Source: an uncultured Prevotella sp.
Lineage (GTDB): Bacteria; Bacteroidota; Bacteroidia; Bacteroidales; Bacteroidaceae
DNA length: 64,000 nt
Assembly: GCA_934281565.1 (NCBI GenBank)
Contig: CAKQXI010000001.1
Coordinates: 1-64,000 of the forward strand
Reading direction: 5' to 3'
Positions 34,514 through 43,770 of this stretch are shown one piece after another. The notes below the pieces were generated by a model. It had not been told where the DNA came from, made no database searches, and saw only the letters and a list, made by a program, of their open reading frames with translations. The first letter of the stretch is position 1. Each line of letters begins with the position of its first letter. The position numbers were made by a program, and so were the translations under genes.

Positions 34514-35608
34514 TTATTTGAAAGCATCCAATGACGACATGGGGCGTCCATCGTTATCAAAAGCTCCCTTGTCGTAACTATTCCAATTATTGTTACATTC
34601 AGGCTCCCAATAGAATACGCCCTCACAAGTAGAAATCTCCTTGCAACCATTGACCATCTTCTTCAGGAATGGAGCTGCATTGTTTGAATTCCAAACCATG
34701 CCAATCTCGGAAATCATGACATCGCAACCATACTTGCCCGAAAGAACCTTTATGTTATTCAAGCAATCATCAGAGACTTGTTCCCAAGTTTGATTTTCAA
34801 TCCAGTCTGGATAAAGAGACATACCTATGACATCCCATTTTCCACCATTCGCTTTCAAACCATCAAACAACCAAGTGTATTGTTGCAAGTTATTGCCCTT
34901 ATCCAGATGTACGATAACCTTTGCCTCTGGATACACTGCCTTTACCGCAGCATAGCCAGCAGAGACATAAGCGGCAAAGTTAGCCATGTTCTTAGAAGCA
35001 CGCCCAGTCAGGGCATCATTGTTGTCATTCCAAAGCATACCATCGGTCGTTTCATTGCCTACTTGTACCCATTCTACATTGATGTTTTTTTCTTTCAAAG
35101 CAGTTAGCACATCCTTGGTATGCTTGGCAATGGCTGCTTTCATTTCTTCAAAGTCATAGTTTTTCCATGCAGAAGGAACCGTCTGCTTACTCGGATCAGC
35201 CCAAGTATCAGAATAATGGAAATCTATCATCAATCTCATACCCAACTGTTGTGCTCGCATGGCTTTAGCTACAACATCATCCTTACCGTTCCAACCATCC
35301 TTGGGATTTACCCAAACACGAAGACGGATGGAGTTCATGCCAAGAGTATGGAGAAGATACATACACTCTTGTTGCTTGCCACTGGCATCATAAAACTTGC
35401 TGCCACTTTTCTCCATTTCAGTAAGCCAACTGACATCAGCACCTTTGGCAAAGTCTGTCCTTTTCAAGGTATTATCAGGTTTCTCACTTGGCTCATTCTC
35501 TGGCAAAGAGTTACTGCCACCATTACTACTACTGCTGCAACCTGCTCCCGTAACGGAGAACAAGAGTGCAGATACCACCAAAACTACTTTTCCTAATATA
35601 TGTCTCAT
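34514..35608 (-). CDS. GH53 arabinogalactan endo-beta-1,4-galactanase, lipoprotein
   Basis: A 364-aa surface or periplasmic enzyme that cuts beta-1,4-galactan, for example pectic side chains. The signal peptide ends at a lipobox with TGAGC (C24), followed by a Ser/Gly-rich linker suited to surface exposure. The GH53 signature reads MNSIRLRVWVNPKDGWNG near 99 and MIDFHYSDTWADP near 131. The acid/base is in VQVGNETTDG (E186) and the nucleophile in ISEIGMVW (E301). It leads the minus-strand unit GH53-GH2-membrane protein-CXXCH lipoprotein. No SusC/SusD pair lies in the window. Confidence 0.93.
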   Translation of the reverse strand: MRHILGKVVLVVSALLFSVTGAGCSSSSNGGSNSLPENEPSEKPDNTLKRTDFAKGADVSWLTEMEKSGSKFYDASGKQQECMYLLHTLGMNSIRLRVWVNPKDGWNGKDDVVAKAMRAQQLGMRLMIDFHYSDTWADPSKQTVPSAWKNYDFEEMKAAIAKHTKDVLTALKEKNINVEWVQVGNETTDGMLWNDNNDALTGRASKNMANFAAYVSAGYAAVKAVYPEAKVIVHLDKGNNLQQYTWLFDGLKANGGKWDVIGMSLYPDWIENQTWEQVSDDCLNNIKVLSGKYGCDVMISEIGMVWNSNNAAPFLKKMVNGCKEISTCEGVFYWEPECNNNWNSYDKGAFDNDGRPMSSLDAFK

Positions 35609-35698
35609 ATCTTTTGATTTTCCACTTTTAAGTGTAAACGGTATTTTTTGAGTTTTATTTTATCTACAACACCATAAAAGTCTAAAATCAATAAAAAT

Positions 35699-35730
35699 AA
35701 AGCCGAAACCCTATAAGAGTTTCGGCTTTT
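35699..35730 (-). terminator. Terminator of tRNA-Phe
   Basis: AAAGCCGAAAC pairs perfectly with GTTTCGGCTTT (11 bp, 9-nt loop). On the minus strand the stem is followed by ATTTTTATTG. It lies 6 bp beyond the tRNA 3' end. Confidence 0.85.
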
Positions 35731-35735
35731 AACAG

Positions 35736-35808
35736 TGGTACCACCAGGAATCGAACCGGGGACACAAGGATTTTCAGTCCTTTGCTCTACCAACTGAGCT
35801 ATGGCACC
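35736..35808 (-). tRNA. tRNA-Phe (GAA)
   Basis: A 73-nt cloverleaf without encoded CCA. The acceptor stem GGTGCCA/TGGTACC has one G-T pair. D-arm GCTCAGTTGGTAGAGC, anticodon stem-loop GGACTGAAAATCC with anticodon GAA, and T-arm CCGGTTCGATTCCTGG all fold. It is divergent from tRNA-Pro, 152 bp apart. Confidence 0.97.
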
Positions 35809-35919
35809 ATTCGCAAACGATATTTCGTATTTGCGGGTGCAAAGGTAGTTGTTTTATTTCATATTTGCAAATTTTTAGGCGTTTTTCTTTCTAAAAAAGA
35901 TAAAAAAAAGCATTTTTAT

Positions 35920-35950
35920 TTTGTTTTATCTGCAATTTACTGTATCTTTG
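35920..35950 (+). promoter_or_regulatory. Promoter of tRNA-Pro
   Basis: TTTG (35920-35923), a 19-bp spacer and TATCTTTG (35943-35950) match the consensus exactly. The predicted start point near 35954 gives a 7-nt leader before the tRNA. Confidence 0.85.
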
Positions 35951-35960
35951 CAACGCAAAA

Positions 35961-36033
35961 CGGGATTTAGCGCAGTTGGTAGCGCACTACGTTCGGGACG
36001 TAGGGGTCGGGCGTTCGAGTCGCCTAATCCCGA
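35961..36033 (+). tRNA. tRNA-Pro (CGG)
   Basis: A 73-nt cloverleaf without encoded CCA. Acceptor stem CGGGATT/AATCCCG, D-arm GCGCAGTTGGTAGCGC, anticodon arm CTACGTTCGGGACGTAG with anticodon CGG, and T-arm GGGCGTTCGAGTCGCCT with one G-T pair. The anticodon reads the CCG codon. Confidence 0.96.
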
Positions 36034-36117
36034 CTATTTTGCCCAAATAAGTGAGTGGGGGCATTATTTCTTTGGAGATTTGCCCCCTTTTTATTGAACT
36101 TAAAAGCGAGAACTATT

Positions 36118-37041
36118 ATGCTTAAAGATTTCTTTTATCTACAACGTAACGATCGCCAAGCGATCATCGTTATCATTTCCATTATCATATTGGCAATGAC
36201 ACTTGTCATAGTCATCGGCAATAGCTATCAAGAGCCAGAACAAAACGCTGCTTTGCATAGCGACACTACCCATGTTAGAAAAAGAGGAACAAAAGAACGC
36301 CCTATATATTATAAGGTGGACGAAACCATCCATGAGCTGTTTCCTTTCGATCCCAACACTGCAGATAGTACCCAACTTCTAAAGTTAGGGTTAAGTCCAT
36401 GGCAAGTAAGAAACATTTATCATTATCGAGCAAAAGGAGGTATCTATCGTAATCCCAAAGATTTTGCTCGCCTCTTTGGATTAACTAAGAAACAATTTGA
36501 GACCTTGGAACCCTATATACAAATCTCAGACGACTATAAGCCTGCCTCTGATTTCTACGGCAATGAATATCACCAAGAAAAACATTCTGAATACGCCCAA
36601 AAAGAGACGGAACAAGAGAAACCAGTATACAACTATCCCCACAAGCTGAAACTTGGACAACATATCGCTATCAATTCTGCCGACACTACTGAACTACAAC
36701 GGATACCCGGAATTGGCAAAAGTTACGCCAAAGCTATTACTCGATACCGAGAGGAATTAGGTGGCTTCGCATCTGCGCAACAACTACTGGAGATAGAGGG
36801 CATACCAGAAAGTGCCCTGCAATTTATCACTGTTGATGCAAACGTCATTAAGAAGATGGACATCAACCATCTTTCCCTTAACCAGCTCCGTCACCATCCT
36901 TACATCAACTTCTATCAAGCAAAAGCTATCTGTGATTATCGCAGGCTTAGAGGACCTCTCAAAAGTTTACAGGAATTAAAATTATTGAAAGACTTCCCTC
37001 CTGCAGAAATAGAAAGACTGCAACCTTACATTAGTTTCTAA
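36118..37041 (+). CDS. Helix-hairpin-helix protein, ComEA-like
   Basis: Started at the ATG at 36118 (307 aa), where MLKDFFYLQRNDRQ opens the usual family N-terminus. One membrane segment (about 17-35) anchors a periplasmic part. Three HhH-type repeats follow: near 85-150 (TQLLKLGLSPWQVRNIYHYR), near 190-250 (LQRIPGIGKSYAKAITRYREELGG, the best match to ComEA) and near 255-305 (LRHHPYINFYQAKAICDYRR). Such proteins bind double-stranded DNA, in ComEA during uptake. A role in natural transformation is possible but not shown. It lies 84 bp behind tRNA-Pro. Confidence 0.88.
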   Translation: MLKDFFYLQRNDRQAIIVIISIIILAMTLVIVIGNSYQEPEQNAALHSDTTHVRKRGTKERPIYYKVDETIHELFPFDPNTADSTQLLKLGLSPWQVRNIYHYRAKGGIYRNPKDFARLFGLTKKQFETLEPYIQISDDYKPASDFYGNEYHQEKHSEYAQKETEQEKPVYNYPHKLKLGQHIAINSADTTELQRIPGIGKSYAKAITRYREELGGFASAQQLLEIEGIPESALQFITVDANVIKKMDINHLSLNQLRHHPYINFYQAKAICDYRRLRGPLKSLQELKLLKDFPPAEIERLQPYISF

Positions 37042-37074
37042 GTAAGATTGCAGCCTACAATCGTTATTTATAGT

Positions 37075-38430
37075 TTACAAAATGCCAAACTGGTGCAAGA
37101 AGATTGCGAAGATACACAACGGACAGACGAAACGTATCATGAACAAGAAAACTCCAAACAGTCTTCCTTTCAATGTCCCCCAATTGGTAAACTCATCTTT
37201 CACTATTTTCTTAGGTACATACCATCCCAAGAAAATACAGGTGAGGAATGAACCCAACGGCATCAAGAATTGTGATGTCAGGTAATTGCAACAATCCAAA
37301 AACGACATATCAAAGAATATCAACTGCGGAACTGCACCACATGAAAGGGCACAGAATATGCCAATCACACAACAAGCTATCGTCTCAATCCAAGCACCTT
37401 TCTTACGACTTATCTTCATTTCCTCATAGAAGAATGCAGTACCAATCTCGTGCATGGATATGGTAGAAGTCAATGCCGCCAACACCAAAAGAGCATAAAA
37501 CAAGACAGATATGACATAGCCCACTGCTGGTATACTGGTAAACGCTTCGTTAAAAACATTTGGCAAAGTGATAAATATCAATGAGGGACCACTGTCTGGA
37601 TTAACCCCTACAGAAAATGCCGCAGGGAATATCATCAAGCCTGCCAAAACCGCTATCACGGTATCAATAACAACGATTTGAACCGAAGACTTCAAAAGAT
37701 TAGTCTGCCTACTAAAATAAGAGGCATACGTACAAAGACATGCCGTGCCAAGGCTGAGAGAGAAAAATGCTTGCCCCAAGGCTTCCAACATAACATTCTC
37801 ATTCACCTTTGTGAAATCAGGCTTTAGCAAGAACTCCACTCCCTTAATCGCATTAGGCAAAGAGCAAGCCGCAATCACTATCACAACCAACAATACGAAA
37901 AGCAATGGCATTAACACCTTGGAAGCTTTCTCGATACCATTGCGAACTCCCCTGACGACAACCATGTGGGTTATCAAGATGAAAGCTACTGTCCACAAAG
38001 TTGGCTTTATAGCATCCGAGGAGAATGTCTGGAAATATTCTTTCACGAAACTTGGATTACCGTTTATCTGACCGGCAATGCTTGCAAAGAGATATTGCAA
38101 GCACCAACCTGCGACCACTGCATAGAAGCCCAAGATTATCATGGAAGTGAAGACACCCATATATCCTATAAATCCCCAAGGCTTACCATTGGAAAGATTG
38201 GTATAAGAACGAGCGGCATTAGCTGCCGAATGACGACCAATGATAAACTCACCCATCATACCCGGAATGCCCAACAAAACGATACAAACCAAGTATATAA
38301 GAATGAAAGCTGCTCCTCCATTCTGACCTGCCATATAAGGGAAACGCCAAATATTGCCCAACCCTACCGCTGAACCAGCAGTTGCTAAGATGACACCGAG
38401 CTTACTTCCAAAGTTTCCTCTATTTTCCAT
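37075..38430 (-). CDS. Sodium-dependent (NSS/SNF) transporter, copy 1
   Basis: A 451-aa LeuT-fold symporter. The NSS signature AGSAVGLGNIWRFPYMAGQNGG sits near the N-terminus, holding the unwound part of TM1 with sodium and substrate contacts. ALGQAFFSLSLG near 220 is the TM6 unwound region. About 11-12 hydrophobic segments. The family imports amino acids or related amines with sodium. It is the second gene of a tandem pair, 7 bp behind the copy at 38438, whose sequence is clearly paralogous. Confidence 0.93.
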   Translation of the reverse strand: MENRGNFGSKLGVILATAGSAVGLGNIWRFPYMAGQNGGAAFILIYLVCIVLLGIPGMMGEFIIGRHSAANAARSYTNLSNGKPWGFIGYMGVFTSMIILGFYAVVAGWCLQYLFASIAGQINGNPSFVKEYFQTFSSDAIKPTLWTVAFILITHMVVVRGVRNGIEKASKVLMPLLFVLLVVIVIAACSLPNAIKGVEFLLKPDFTKVNENVMLEALGQAFFSLSLGTACLCTYASYFSRQTNLLKSSVQIVVIDTVIAVLAGLMIFPAAFSVGVNPDSGPSLIFITLPNVFNEAFTSIPAVGYVISVLFYALLVLAALTSTISMHEIGTAFFYEEMKISRKKGAWIETIACCVIGIFCALSCGAVPQLIFFDMSFLDCCNYLTSQFLMPLGSFLTCIFLGWYVPKKIVKDEFTNWGTLKGRLFGVFLFMIRFVCPLCIFAIFLHQFGIL

Positions 38431-38437
38431 GTTTCTT

Positions 38438-39811
38438 TTATATTATACCATCCAACAAACCCAACTGATTCAAGAAAACTAACAAGATCAATATAGGACA
38501 TACAAAACGAACCAAAAAGAGATATGTACCAAAAAGACTACCTCGTAGAGTTCCCCAGTTAGTAAACTCATCACGTACTAATTTCTTTGGTATATACCAA
38601 CCTATGAACAAACAAGTCAAGAAACCTGCGATAGGCAAGAATATCTGACCTGTAATAAAGTCAAACCAGTCGAACAAACTCTTACCACAGAAAGTCAACG
38701 CATCGGTTGCCCCCAATGACAGTGAACAAAAAGCACCGATAATCGCACAAGAAACCGTAACGATACCAGCTCCTTTCTTGCGATTTATCTTTAATTCTTC
38801 ATAGAAGAACGATGTGTTTACCTCATGAAGGGACATTAAAGAAGTAAGTGCCGCCAAAGAGAGCAACACATAAAACAACAATGAGATAACCCATCCCAAT
38901 ACAGGAAGTGAAGAAAAGGCTTCATTAAATACATTGGGGAGAGTGATAAAAATCAAAGATGGACCACTATCTGGTGACACACCTACTGAGAACGCAGCAG
39001 GGAATATCATCAAACCAGCCAAGACTGCCACCAACGAATCAATGACTGAAATCTGCAACGCAGACTTGAAAAGATTAGTCTGGCGACTGAAATATGATGC
39101 ATACGTACAAATGCAGCCCATTCCTATACTCAAAGAATAAAACGACTGCCCCAGTGCACCCAAGAATACACCTCTATCAAACTTACCAAAATCTGGCTTT
39201 AACAAAAACTCTATGCCCTTGCCAGCATCTGGCAACAAACAAGAAGCAACAACAATGACAAGGAGCAAGATAAACAATGTTGGCATCATGATCTTAGAAG
39301 CTTTTTCGATACCGCCCCTTACACCATGAATGATTACAAAATGGCAAATCAAGAAAATCGCAATCGTCCACATGACTGGACGAACAGGATCGGTAGAAAA
39401 TGTCTTGAAATAGTTAGTTACGAAAGTAGGATCACCATGCAACTCTCCCATGATGGAAGCATAGACATATTGCAAGCACCATCCTGAGACTACTGCATAA
39501 TAGCCTGTAATCAAGAAGCCTGTGAGCACTTCCAAATAACCTACCCATTTCCAAGGCTTACCATTGGATAACTTTGTATAAGCACGAGCCGTATTGGAAG
39601 CTCCATGCCGACCGATGATAAACTCAGAGATCATACAAGGTATACCCAACAATAGGACACATCCGATATAGACTAAAATAAAGGCTGCGCCACCATTCTG
39701 ACCAGCCATATAAGGAAAGCGCCACACATTGCCCAAACCTACGGCACCACCCGCAGTAGCAAGAATTAAACCTATCTTGCTGCCAAAACTTCCTCTATCT
39801 AATTCTGCCAT
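38438..39811 (-). CDS. Sodium-dependent (NSS/SNF) transporter, copy 2
   Basis: A 457-aa paralogue of the following gene. TM1 region AGGAVGLGNVWRFPYMAGQNGG and TM6 region ALGQSFYSLSIG differ by only a few residues from the neighbour. The differences (GGAVG for GSAVG, SFYSLSIG for AFFSLSLG) lie in or next to the likely substrate site, so the two may prefer different amino acids. It leads the pair. Confidence 0.93.
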   Translation of the reverse strand: MAELDRGSFGSKIGLILATAGGAVGLGNVWRFPYMAGQNGGAAFILVYIGCVLLLGIPCMISEFIIGRHGASNTARAYTKLSNGKPWKWVGYLEVLTGFLITGYYAVVSGWCLQYVYASIMGELHGDPTFVTNYFKTFSTDPVRPVMWTIAIFLICHFVIIHGVRGGIEKASKIMMPTLFILLLVIVVASCLLPDAGKGIEFLLKPDFGKFDRGVFLGALGQSFYSLSIGMGCICTYASYFSRQTNLFKSALQISVIDSLVAVLAGLMIFPAAFSVGVSPDSGPSLIFITLPNVFNEAFSSLPVLGWVISLLFYVLLSLAALTSLMSLHEVNTSFFYEELKINRKKGAGIVTVSCAIIGAFCSLSLGATDALTFCGKSLFDWFDFITGQIFLPIAGFLTCLFIGWYIPKKLVRDEFTNWGTLRGSLFGTYLFLVRFVCPILILLVFLNQLGLLDGII

Positions 39812-39913
39812 TTTTTATACTTTCTTTTTATTCGGCTGCAAAATTATAAAATATTTTGCACTTAATCGTATAAATTGAAAGTAAAAATGCGAAAAATATT
39901 AATCTTTTCCTTT

Positions 39914-40414
39914 TTATTGATATTCTTGAGGAAGTGTATCACGCCATTTAGAAAATGGATAGTTCAAGAGATGAGAATTATAAAAACGTTTGTCACCTGT
40001 CACTTCCATCCCTATAAAATTCGGTTTCTCATAATCTTCCGTCTCATTAGCCAATTCTACCTCCGCCATCACTAAACCGTCATTATCACCATAAAACTCA
40101 TCCACCTCAAAAATGTGATGACCACTCTTTACTAAATAACGACACTTATCAATGATACCACCTTGACATAATTGCAATAAATGCTGAGCCTCATCCATTG
40201 TAATCTCTTTCTCAAACTCATAACGTGTCATTCCGCCATTAATCGATTTTCCCTTAATCGTAAGATAAGCTTTTTCGTCTCGAGTACGAACTCGCACCGT
40301 GGCACCCTCGGCAGGAATATATCCCTGTTGGATATGACTACGAGAAAAGGCGGCGCTTTTATATGCGTCGCCCTTCTTCACAAGAAATTTCCTTTCTATT
40401 TCTAATCCGCTCAT
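39914..40414 (-). CDS. CYTH-domain protein (triphosphate tunnel enzyme family)
   Basis: A 166-aa protein. The opening EIERKFLV is the CYTH signature ExExK (residues 5-12). Further tunnel residues appear as TVRVRTRDEKAYLTIKGK near 39-56, YEFEKEI near 65 and EVDEFYGDNDGLVMAEVEL near 104-122. Family members hydrolyse inorganic triphosphate, or act as thiamine triphosphatase or class IV adenylate cyclase. The bacterial stand-alone type here is most likely a tripolyphosphatase, but the substrate is uncertain. Confidence 0.9.
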   Translation of the reverse strand: MSGLEIERKFLVKKGDAYKSAAFSRSHIQQGYIPAEGATVRVRTRDEKAYLTIKGKSINGGMTRYEFEKEITMDEAQHLLQLCQGGIIDKCRYLVKSGHHIFEVDEFYGDNDGLVMAEVELANETEDYEKPNFIGMEVTGDKRFYNSHLLNYPFSKWRDTLPQEYQ

Positions 40415-40424
40415 TGTTTTCTTG

Positions 40425-40475
40425 TAGTTAAGGAGTTAAGGGAGTTAAGAAGTTAAGACAACAGTTAAGCTCCCT
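40425..40475. repeat. GTTAAG-type low-complexity spacer
   Basis: GTAGTTAAGGAGTTAAGGGA and following words repeat the hexamer GTTAAG five times between the small membrane gene and the CYTH gene. The same word family is seen at 9640-9767. Confidence 0.75.
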
Positions 40476-40486
40476 AAATATTCTAT

Positions 40487-40636
40487 TTATGCAATAGAAG
40501 CAGCATAGATGGCGAAGACGACAGCCAATGCTATCAATATACCAAATATCCACTTAATAACTTTCTCGCCCTTTTCTGCCTGTTTCTTTTCATAAGCAAT
40601 ATGCTTTGCTTTTCTTAAGTCTTTATTACTACTCAT
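40487..40636 (-). CDS. 49-aa single-span membrane protein
   Basis: A short gene reading MSSNKDLRKAKHIAYEKKQ, then a lysine-rich region, then one transmembrane helix WIFGILIALAVVFAIYAASI to the stop. The charged N-terminus should remain in the cytoplasm. It lies 30 bp behind prfB on the same strand and 72 bp ahead of the CYTH gene. Small proteins of this shape are common in Bacteroidetes; no function is known to me. Confidence 0.7.
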   Translation of the reverse strand: MSSNKDLRKAKHIAYEKKQAEKGEKVIKWIFGILIALAVVFAIYAASIA

Positions 40637-40666
40637 AGTCGTATATTTTTAGGTTATTATTTATAA

Positions 40667-41794
40667 TTATGATTGTTCTTCATCTGTCGTAGGGAATTCC
40701 ATCAGATATGCCTTGATAAACTCATCGATTTTACCATCCATCACACCATCAACATCTGAAGTTTGATAGTTGGTTCGATGGTCTTTTACACGGCGATCGT
40801 CAAACACATAGCTTCGTATCTGGCTTCCCCACTCTATCTTCTTCTTACCAGCCTCTATCTTAGCCTTAGCTTCCAGGCGCTTCTTCATAGCACGATCATA
40901 GAGTTGACTTTTCAAGAGCAACAAAGCCTTGGCACGATTCTTTGGCTGATCACGAGTCTCGGTATTCTCAATCAAGATTTCTTCTTCTTCACCTGTATCA
41001 GGATCTTGATACCAATAACGAAGGCGCACACCCGATTCCACCTTGTTTACATTCTGACCACCAGCACCACTTGAACGGAATGTGTCCCATGACAAACGAG
41101 CTGGGTCTACATAAACCTCAATGGTATCATCCACCAACGGGGTAACAAACACACTTGCAAAACTGGTCATTCGTTTACCTTGTGCATTGAATGGTGATAC
41201 ACGTACCAAACGATGTACTCCATTCTCACTCTTTAGGTAGCCATAAGCGTATTCACCACCCTCAATAGTCATGGTAACACTCTTGATACCAGCCTCATCA
41301 CCATCTTGGATGTCAGTAATCGTACACTTATATCCATGAGCCTCAGCCCAACGCATATACATTCGCATCAGCATCGAAGCCCAATCTTGGCTCTCCGTGC
41401 CACCAGCACCAGAGTTGATTTTCAGTACACAATCCATAGGATCCTCTTTCTGACGAAGCATATTCTTCAGTTCCAAATCCTCGATAGCCTTTATCGCCTT
41501 GGCATAATCAGCATCCACTTCTTCCTCAGTAACCATCTCATCCTTATAGAAGTCGAATGCCAATTGCAACTCGTCAGCATATTGGCGTACAGTCTTATAA
41601 CCATCAAGCCACTTCTGTATGCCTTTCACTTTTTTCATTTGTTCTTGAGCATACTTGGGATCCTCCCAAAAGTCCGGGGCTTGGGTTCTTAATTGTTCTT
41701 CTTCAAATTCAACTTTTTTCTGGTCTATATTTAGATAATGATGCAAGGCATCAGCACGTTCCACCACATCCTTCAACTGGTCAGCTGTTATCAT
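40667..41794 (-). CDS. prfB: Peptide chain release factor 2
   Basis: A 375-aa class-I release factor for UGA and UAA stops. The tripeptide anticodon appears in VRVSPFNAQGKR (SPF, near 201), and the peptidyl-transferase motif is in SSGAGGQNVNK (GGQ, near 246). Length is the usual 365-375. Unlike E. coli prfB, the reading frame is continuous through the early region (ADALHHYLNIDQKK): there is no in-frame UGA and therefore no +1 programmed frameshift. It lies 35 bp behind the acyl-CoA synthetase gene. Confidence 0.96.
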   Translation of the reverse strand: MITADQLKDVVERADALHHYLNIDQKKVEFEEEQLRTQAPDFWEDPKYAQEQMKKVKGIQKWLDGYKTVRQYADELQLAFDFYKDEMVTEEEVDADYAKAIKAIEDLELKNMLRQKEDPMDCVLKINSGAGGTESQDWASMLMRMYMRWAEAHGYKCTITDIQDGDEAGIKSVTMTIEGGEYAYGYLKSENGVHRLVRVSPFNAQGKRMTSFASVFVTPLVDDTIEVYVDPARLSWDTFRSSGAGGQNVNKVESGVRLRYWYQDPDTGEEEEILIENTETRDQPKNRAKALLLLKSQLYDRAMKKRLEAKAKIEAGKKKIEWGSQIRSYVFDDRRVKDHRTNYQTSDVDGVMDGKIDEFIKAYLMEFPTTDEEQS

Positions 41795-41829
41795 CGTTTA
41801 TTTTAAATTTCAACACTCAACATTTAACA

Positions 41830-43644
41830 TTATTCTTGGTACATCGCCTCGATTTCTGCCTTATAGTTCTTATTAATGATAGGTCGACGTATCTTCAAAG
41901 TATTGGTCAGTTCACCCGACTCCATAGAAAAGTGATGAGGCAAAAGCGTGATACGCTTGATTTGCTCATAATAAGTCAACTGTTGTTGCAAAGTGTCTAT
42001 ACGATCCTGCAACATCTTCCTAATCTTCTCATTGGCACATAAGTCCTCACGACTTTCAAAAGTAATATGATGCTCACGTGCCCAATCCTCTATCAACCTG
42101 AACTCTGGCACAATCAATGCTGATACAAACTTTCGCTGGTCAGCAATAACTGCCACTTGATCAATATACTTATCCACCAACAATAATGATTCCACTTGTT
42201 GGGGAGCGATATACTTACCATTGGATGTCTTAAACAAATCCTTGATACGTTCCGTAAGATATAGCTCGCCATCTTTCAGATAACCTGCATCTCCCGTATG
42301 GAAGAAACCATCTTTGTCAAATACCTGTGCATTGGTTGTATCACGGTGATAATATCCCTTGGTAATGGTAGGGCCTTTCAACAGAACTTCTGAATTCTCA
42401 CCTATCTTTATCTGGATACTGGAAATTGGACGTCCCACAGAGCCTATCGTATAAGCCTTGTCCATGTGGTCACAAGAAACAGTAGCCAAACTCTCTGTCA
42501 AGCCATACCCTACAACCATATTGATGCCAACGGAATGTACAAATTCCTCCACCTCAGGACTTACATACGCACCTGCCGTCGGGAAGATATTCGGATTTTC
42601 CAAGCCAATCTGTTTACGGACAATGCTCAATATAGTTTTATTAATAACCTTATATTCCAATTCCAAAGTCAAAGGAGGACGTTTTCCACGACTTACATAC
42701 TCAATATTGCGCTTACGCCCCACTGCCAAAGCATGACGGAACAGTTTCTTCTGTAAAGGACCAGCATCATCCATCTTTGCTTTCACGGCAATATACACTT
42801 TCTCCCAAAAACGAGGGACACTGCTCATACAAGTAGGATGTACCTGACGCATACTCTCTTGTATCTCATGAGGATAAGTATTGATAAACAACTGTGCTCC
42901 CTCGCTCAAACAGAGGTAAGCCCATCCACGCTCAAAAATATGAGTAAAAGGCAAGAAGTCTATAACACGATCTTTCTCTGTAACAGGCACACACTCATCA
43001 TTAGCCTCAAGAGCGGCATGATATTGACCGTATGTCAGCATAACACCCTTACTGTCACCCGTCGTACCACTCGTATAGAGAATATTACACAAGTCATCAT
43101 CATTAGCCTGCTTCCATAATTCCTCCACTTCTGTCTGGCGAGGAAGATTTTCACCCAACTTGATGAAATCTTTGAAATAAAGGGCTGCAGGATCATGCGT
43201 GCTGATACGTACACTTGAGTCGAAAATGATGATGCGTTCCAAGGATGGACAGAGGGCAAAGACACGATGAGCCTTATCATATTGCTCTTGCTCACCCACA
43301 AAAAGGAAGCGCACTTGACCATCATTGATCATATATTGTATTTGTTGCTCACTGGTAGTAGCATAGAATGGTATCGAACAAACTCGCACACCATACGCTC
43401 CAAAGTCAGTATACAAATAGTGTACGCAATTTTGAGAGAATACAGCAATCTTGTCTTGTGGTTTAATGCCTAAATTGAGCAAGGCATTACTAACTTGTTT
43501 CACTCTCAGCGAAAACTGATTCCATGAAACGGTCTTCCACTGGTCGCTTCCGAAATGCTTAAAGGTAAGCGCAGGCTTATCCTTATATTTCTTTGCGAGG
43601 TCGTGAATCAGCACCGAAAGATGACTATTGATTTGCATAAGCAT
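41830..43644 (-). CDS. Long-chain fatty acid-CoA ligase
   Basis: A 604-aa AMP-forming synthetase of the FadD/FACL type. The phosphate loop ILYTSGTTGDSKGVMLTY is near residue 187-204, GYGLTESLA near 386, FHTGDAGYLKDGELYLTERIK near 449 and the core lysine in FKTSNGKYIAPQQVE near 473. It activates fatty acids for lipid synthesis. The extended C-terminal end (EQIKRITLLPHHFSMESGELTNTLK) is typical of the family. It is divergent from the argE-like gene. Confidence 0.9.
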   Translation of the reverse strand: MLMQINSHLSVLIHDLAKKYKDKPALTFKHFGSDQWKTVSWNQFSLRVKQVSNALLNLGIKPQDKIAVFSQNCVHYLYTDFGAYGVRVCSIPFYATTSEQQIQYMINDGQVRFLFVGEQEQYDKAHRVFALCPSLERIIIFDSSVRISTHDPAALYFKDFIKLGENLPRQTEVEELWKQANDDDLCNILYTSGTTGDSKGVMLTYGQYHAALEANDECVPVTEKDRVIDFLPFTHIFERGWAYLCLSEGAQLFINTYPHEIQESMRQVHPTCMSSVPRFWEKVYIAVKAKMDDAGPLQKKLFRHALAVGRKRNIEYVSRGKRPPLTLELEYKVINKTILSIVRKQIGLENPNIFPTAGAYVSPEVEEFVHSVGINMVVGYGLTESLATVSCDHMDKAYTIGSVGRPISSIQIKIGENSEVLLKGPTITKGYYHRDTTNAQVFDKDGFFHTGDAGYLKDGELYLTERIKDLFKTSNGKYIAPQQVESLLLVDKYIDQVAVIADQRKFVSALIVPEFRLIEDWAREHHITFESREDLCANEKIRKMLQDRIDTLQQQLTYYEQIKRITLLPHHFSMESGELTNTLKIRRPIINKNYKAEIEAMYQE

Positions 43645-43709
43645 TATAAGTTATATTGGTGCAAAGATAATAGAAATCATTAAGAAAACAAAATAAATTC
43701 CAATTTAAT

Positions 43710-43740
43710 TTTGTTCTTCTGCCGATTTACTTTAACTTTG
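43710..43740 (+). promoter_or_regulatory. Promoter of the argE-like gene
   Basis: TTTG (43710-43713), a 19-bp spacer and TAACTTTG (43733-43740) match the consensus. The start point near 43744 leaves a 27-nt leader. Confidence 0.8.
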
Positions 43741-43770
43741 CAGGAGATTTAAAATAAAAGAAAGACCCTT

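Noticed and set aside
35736..36033. tRNA genes as integration site of a mobile element
   Set aside because: No integrase and no repeat of a tRNA end is found nearby; the flanking genes look like core genome.
36055..36117. Longer start of the HhH protein
   Set aside because: The family N-terminus begins at MLKDFFYLQ (36118), and the upstream residues look like translated leader.
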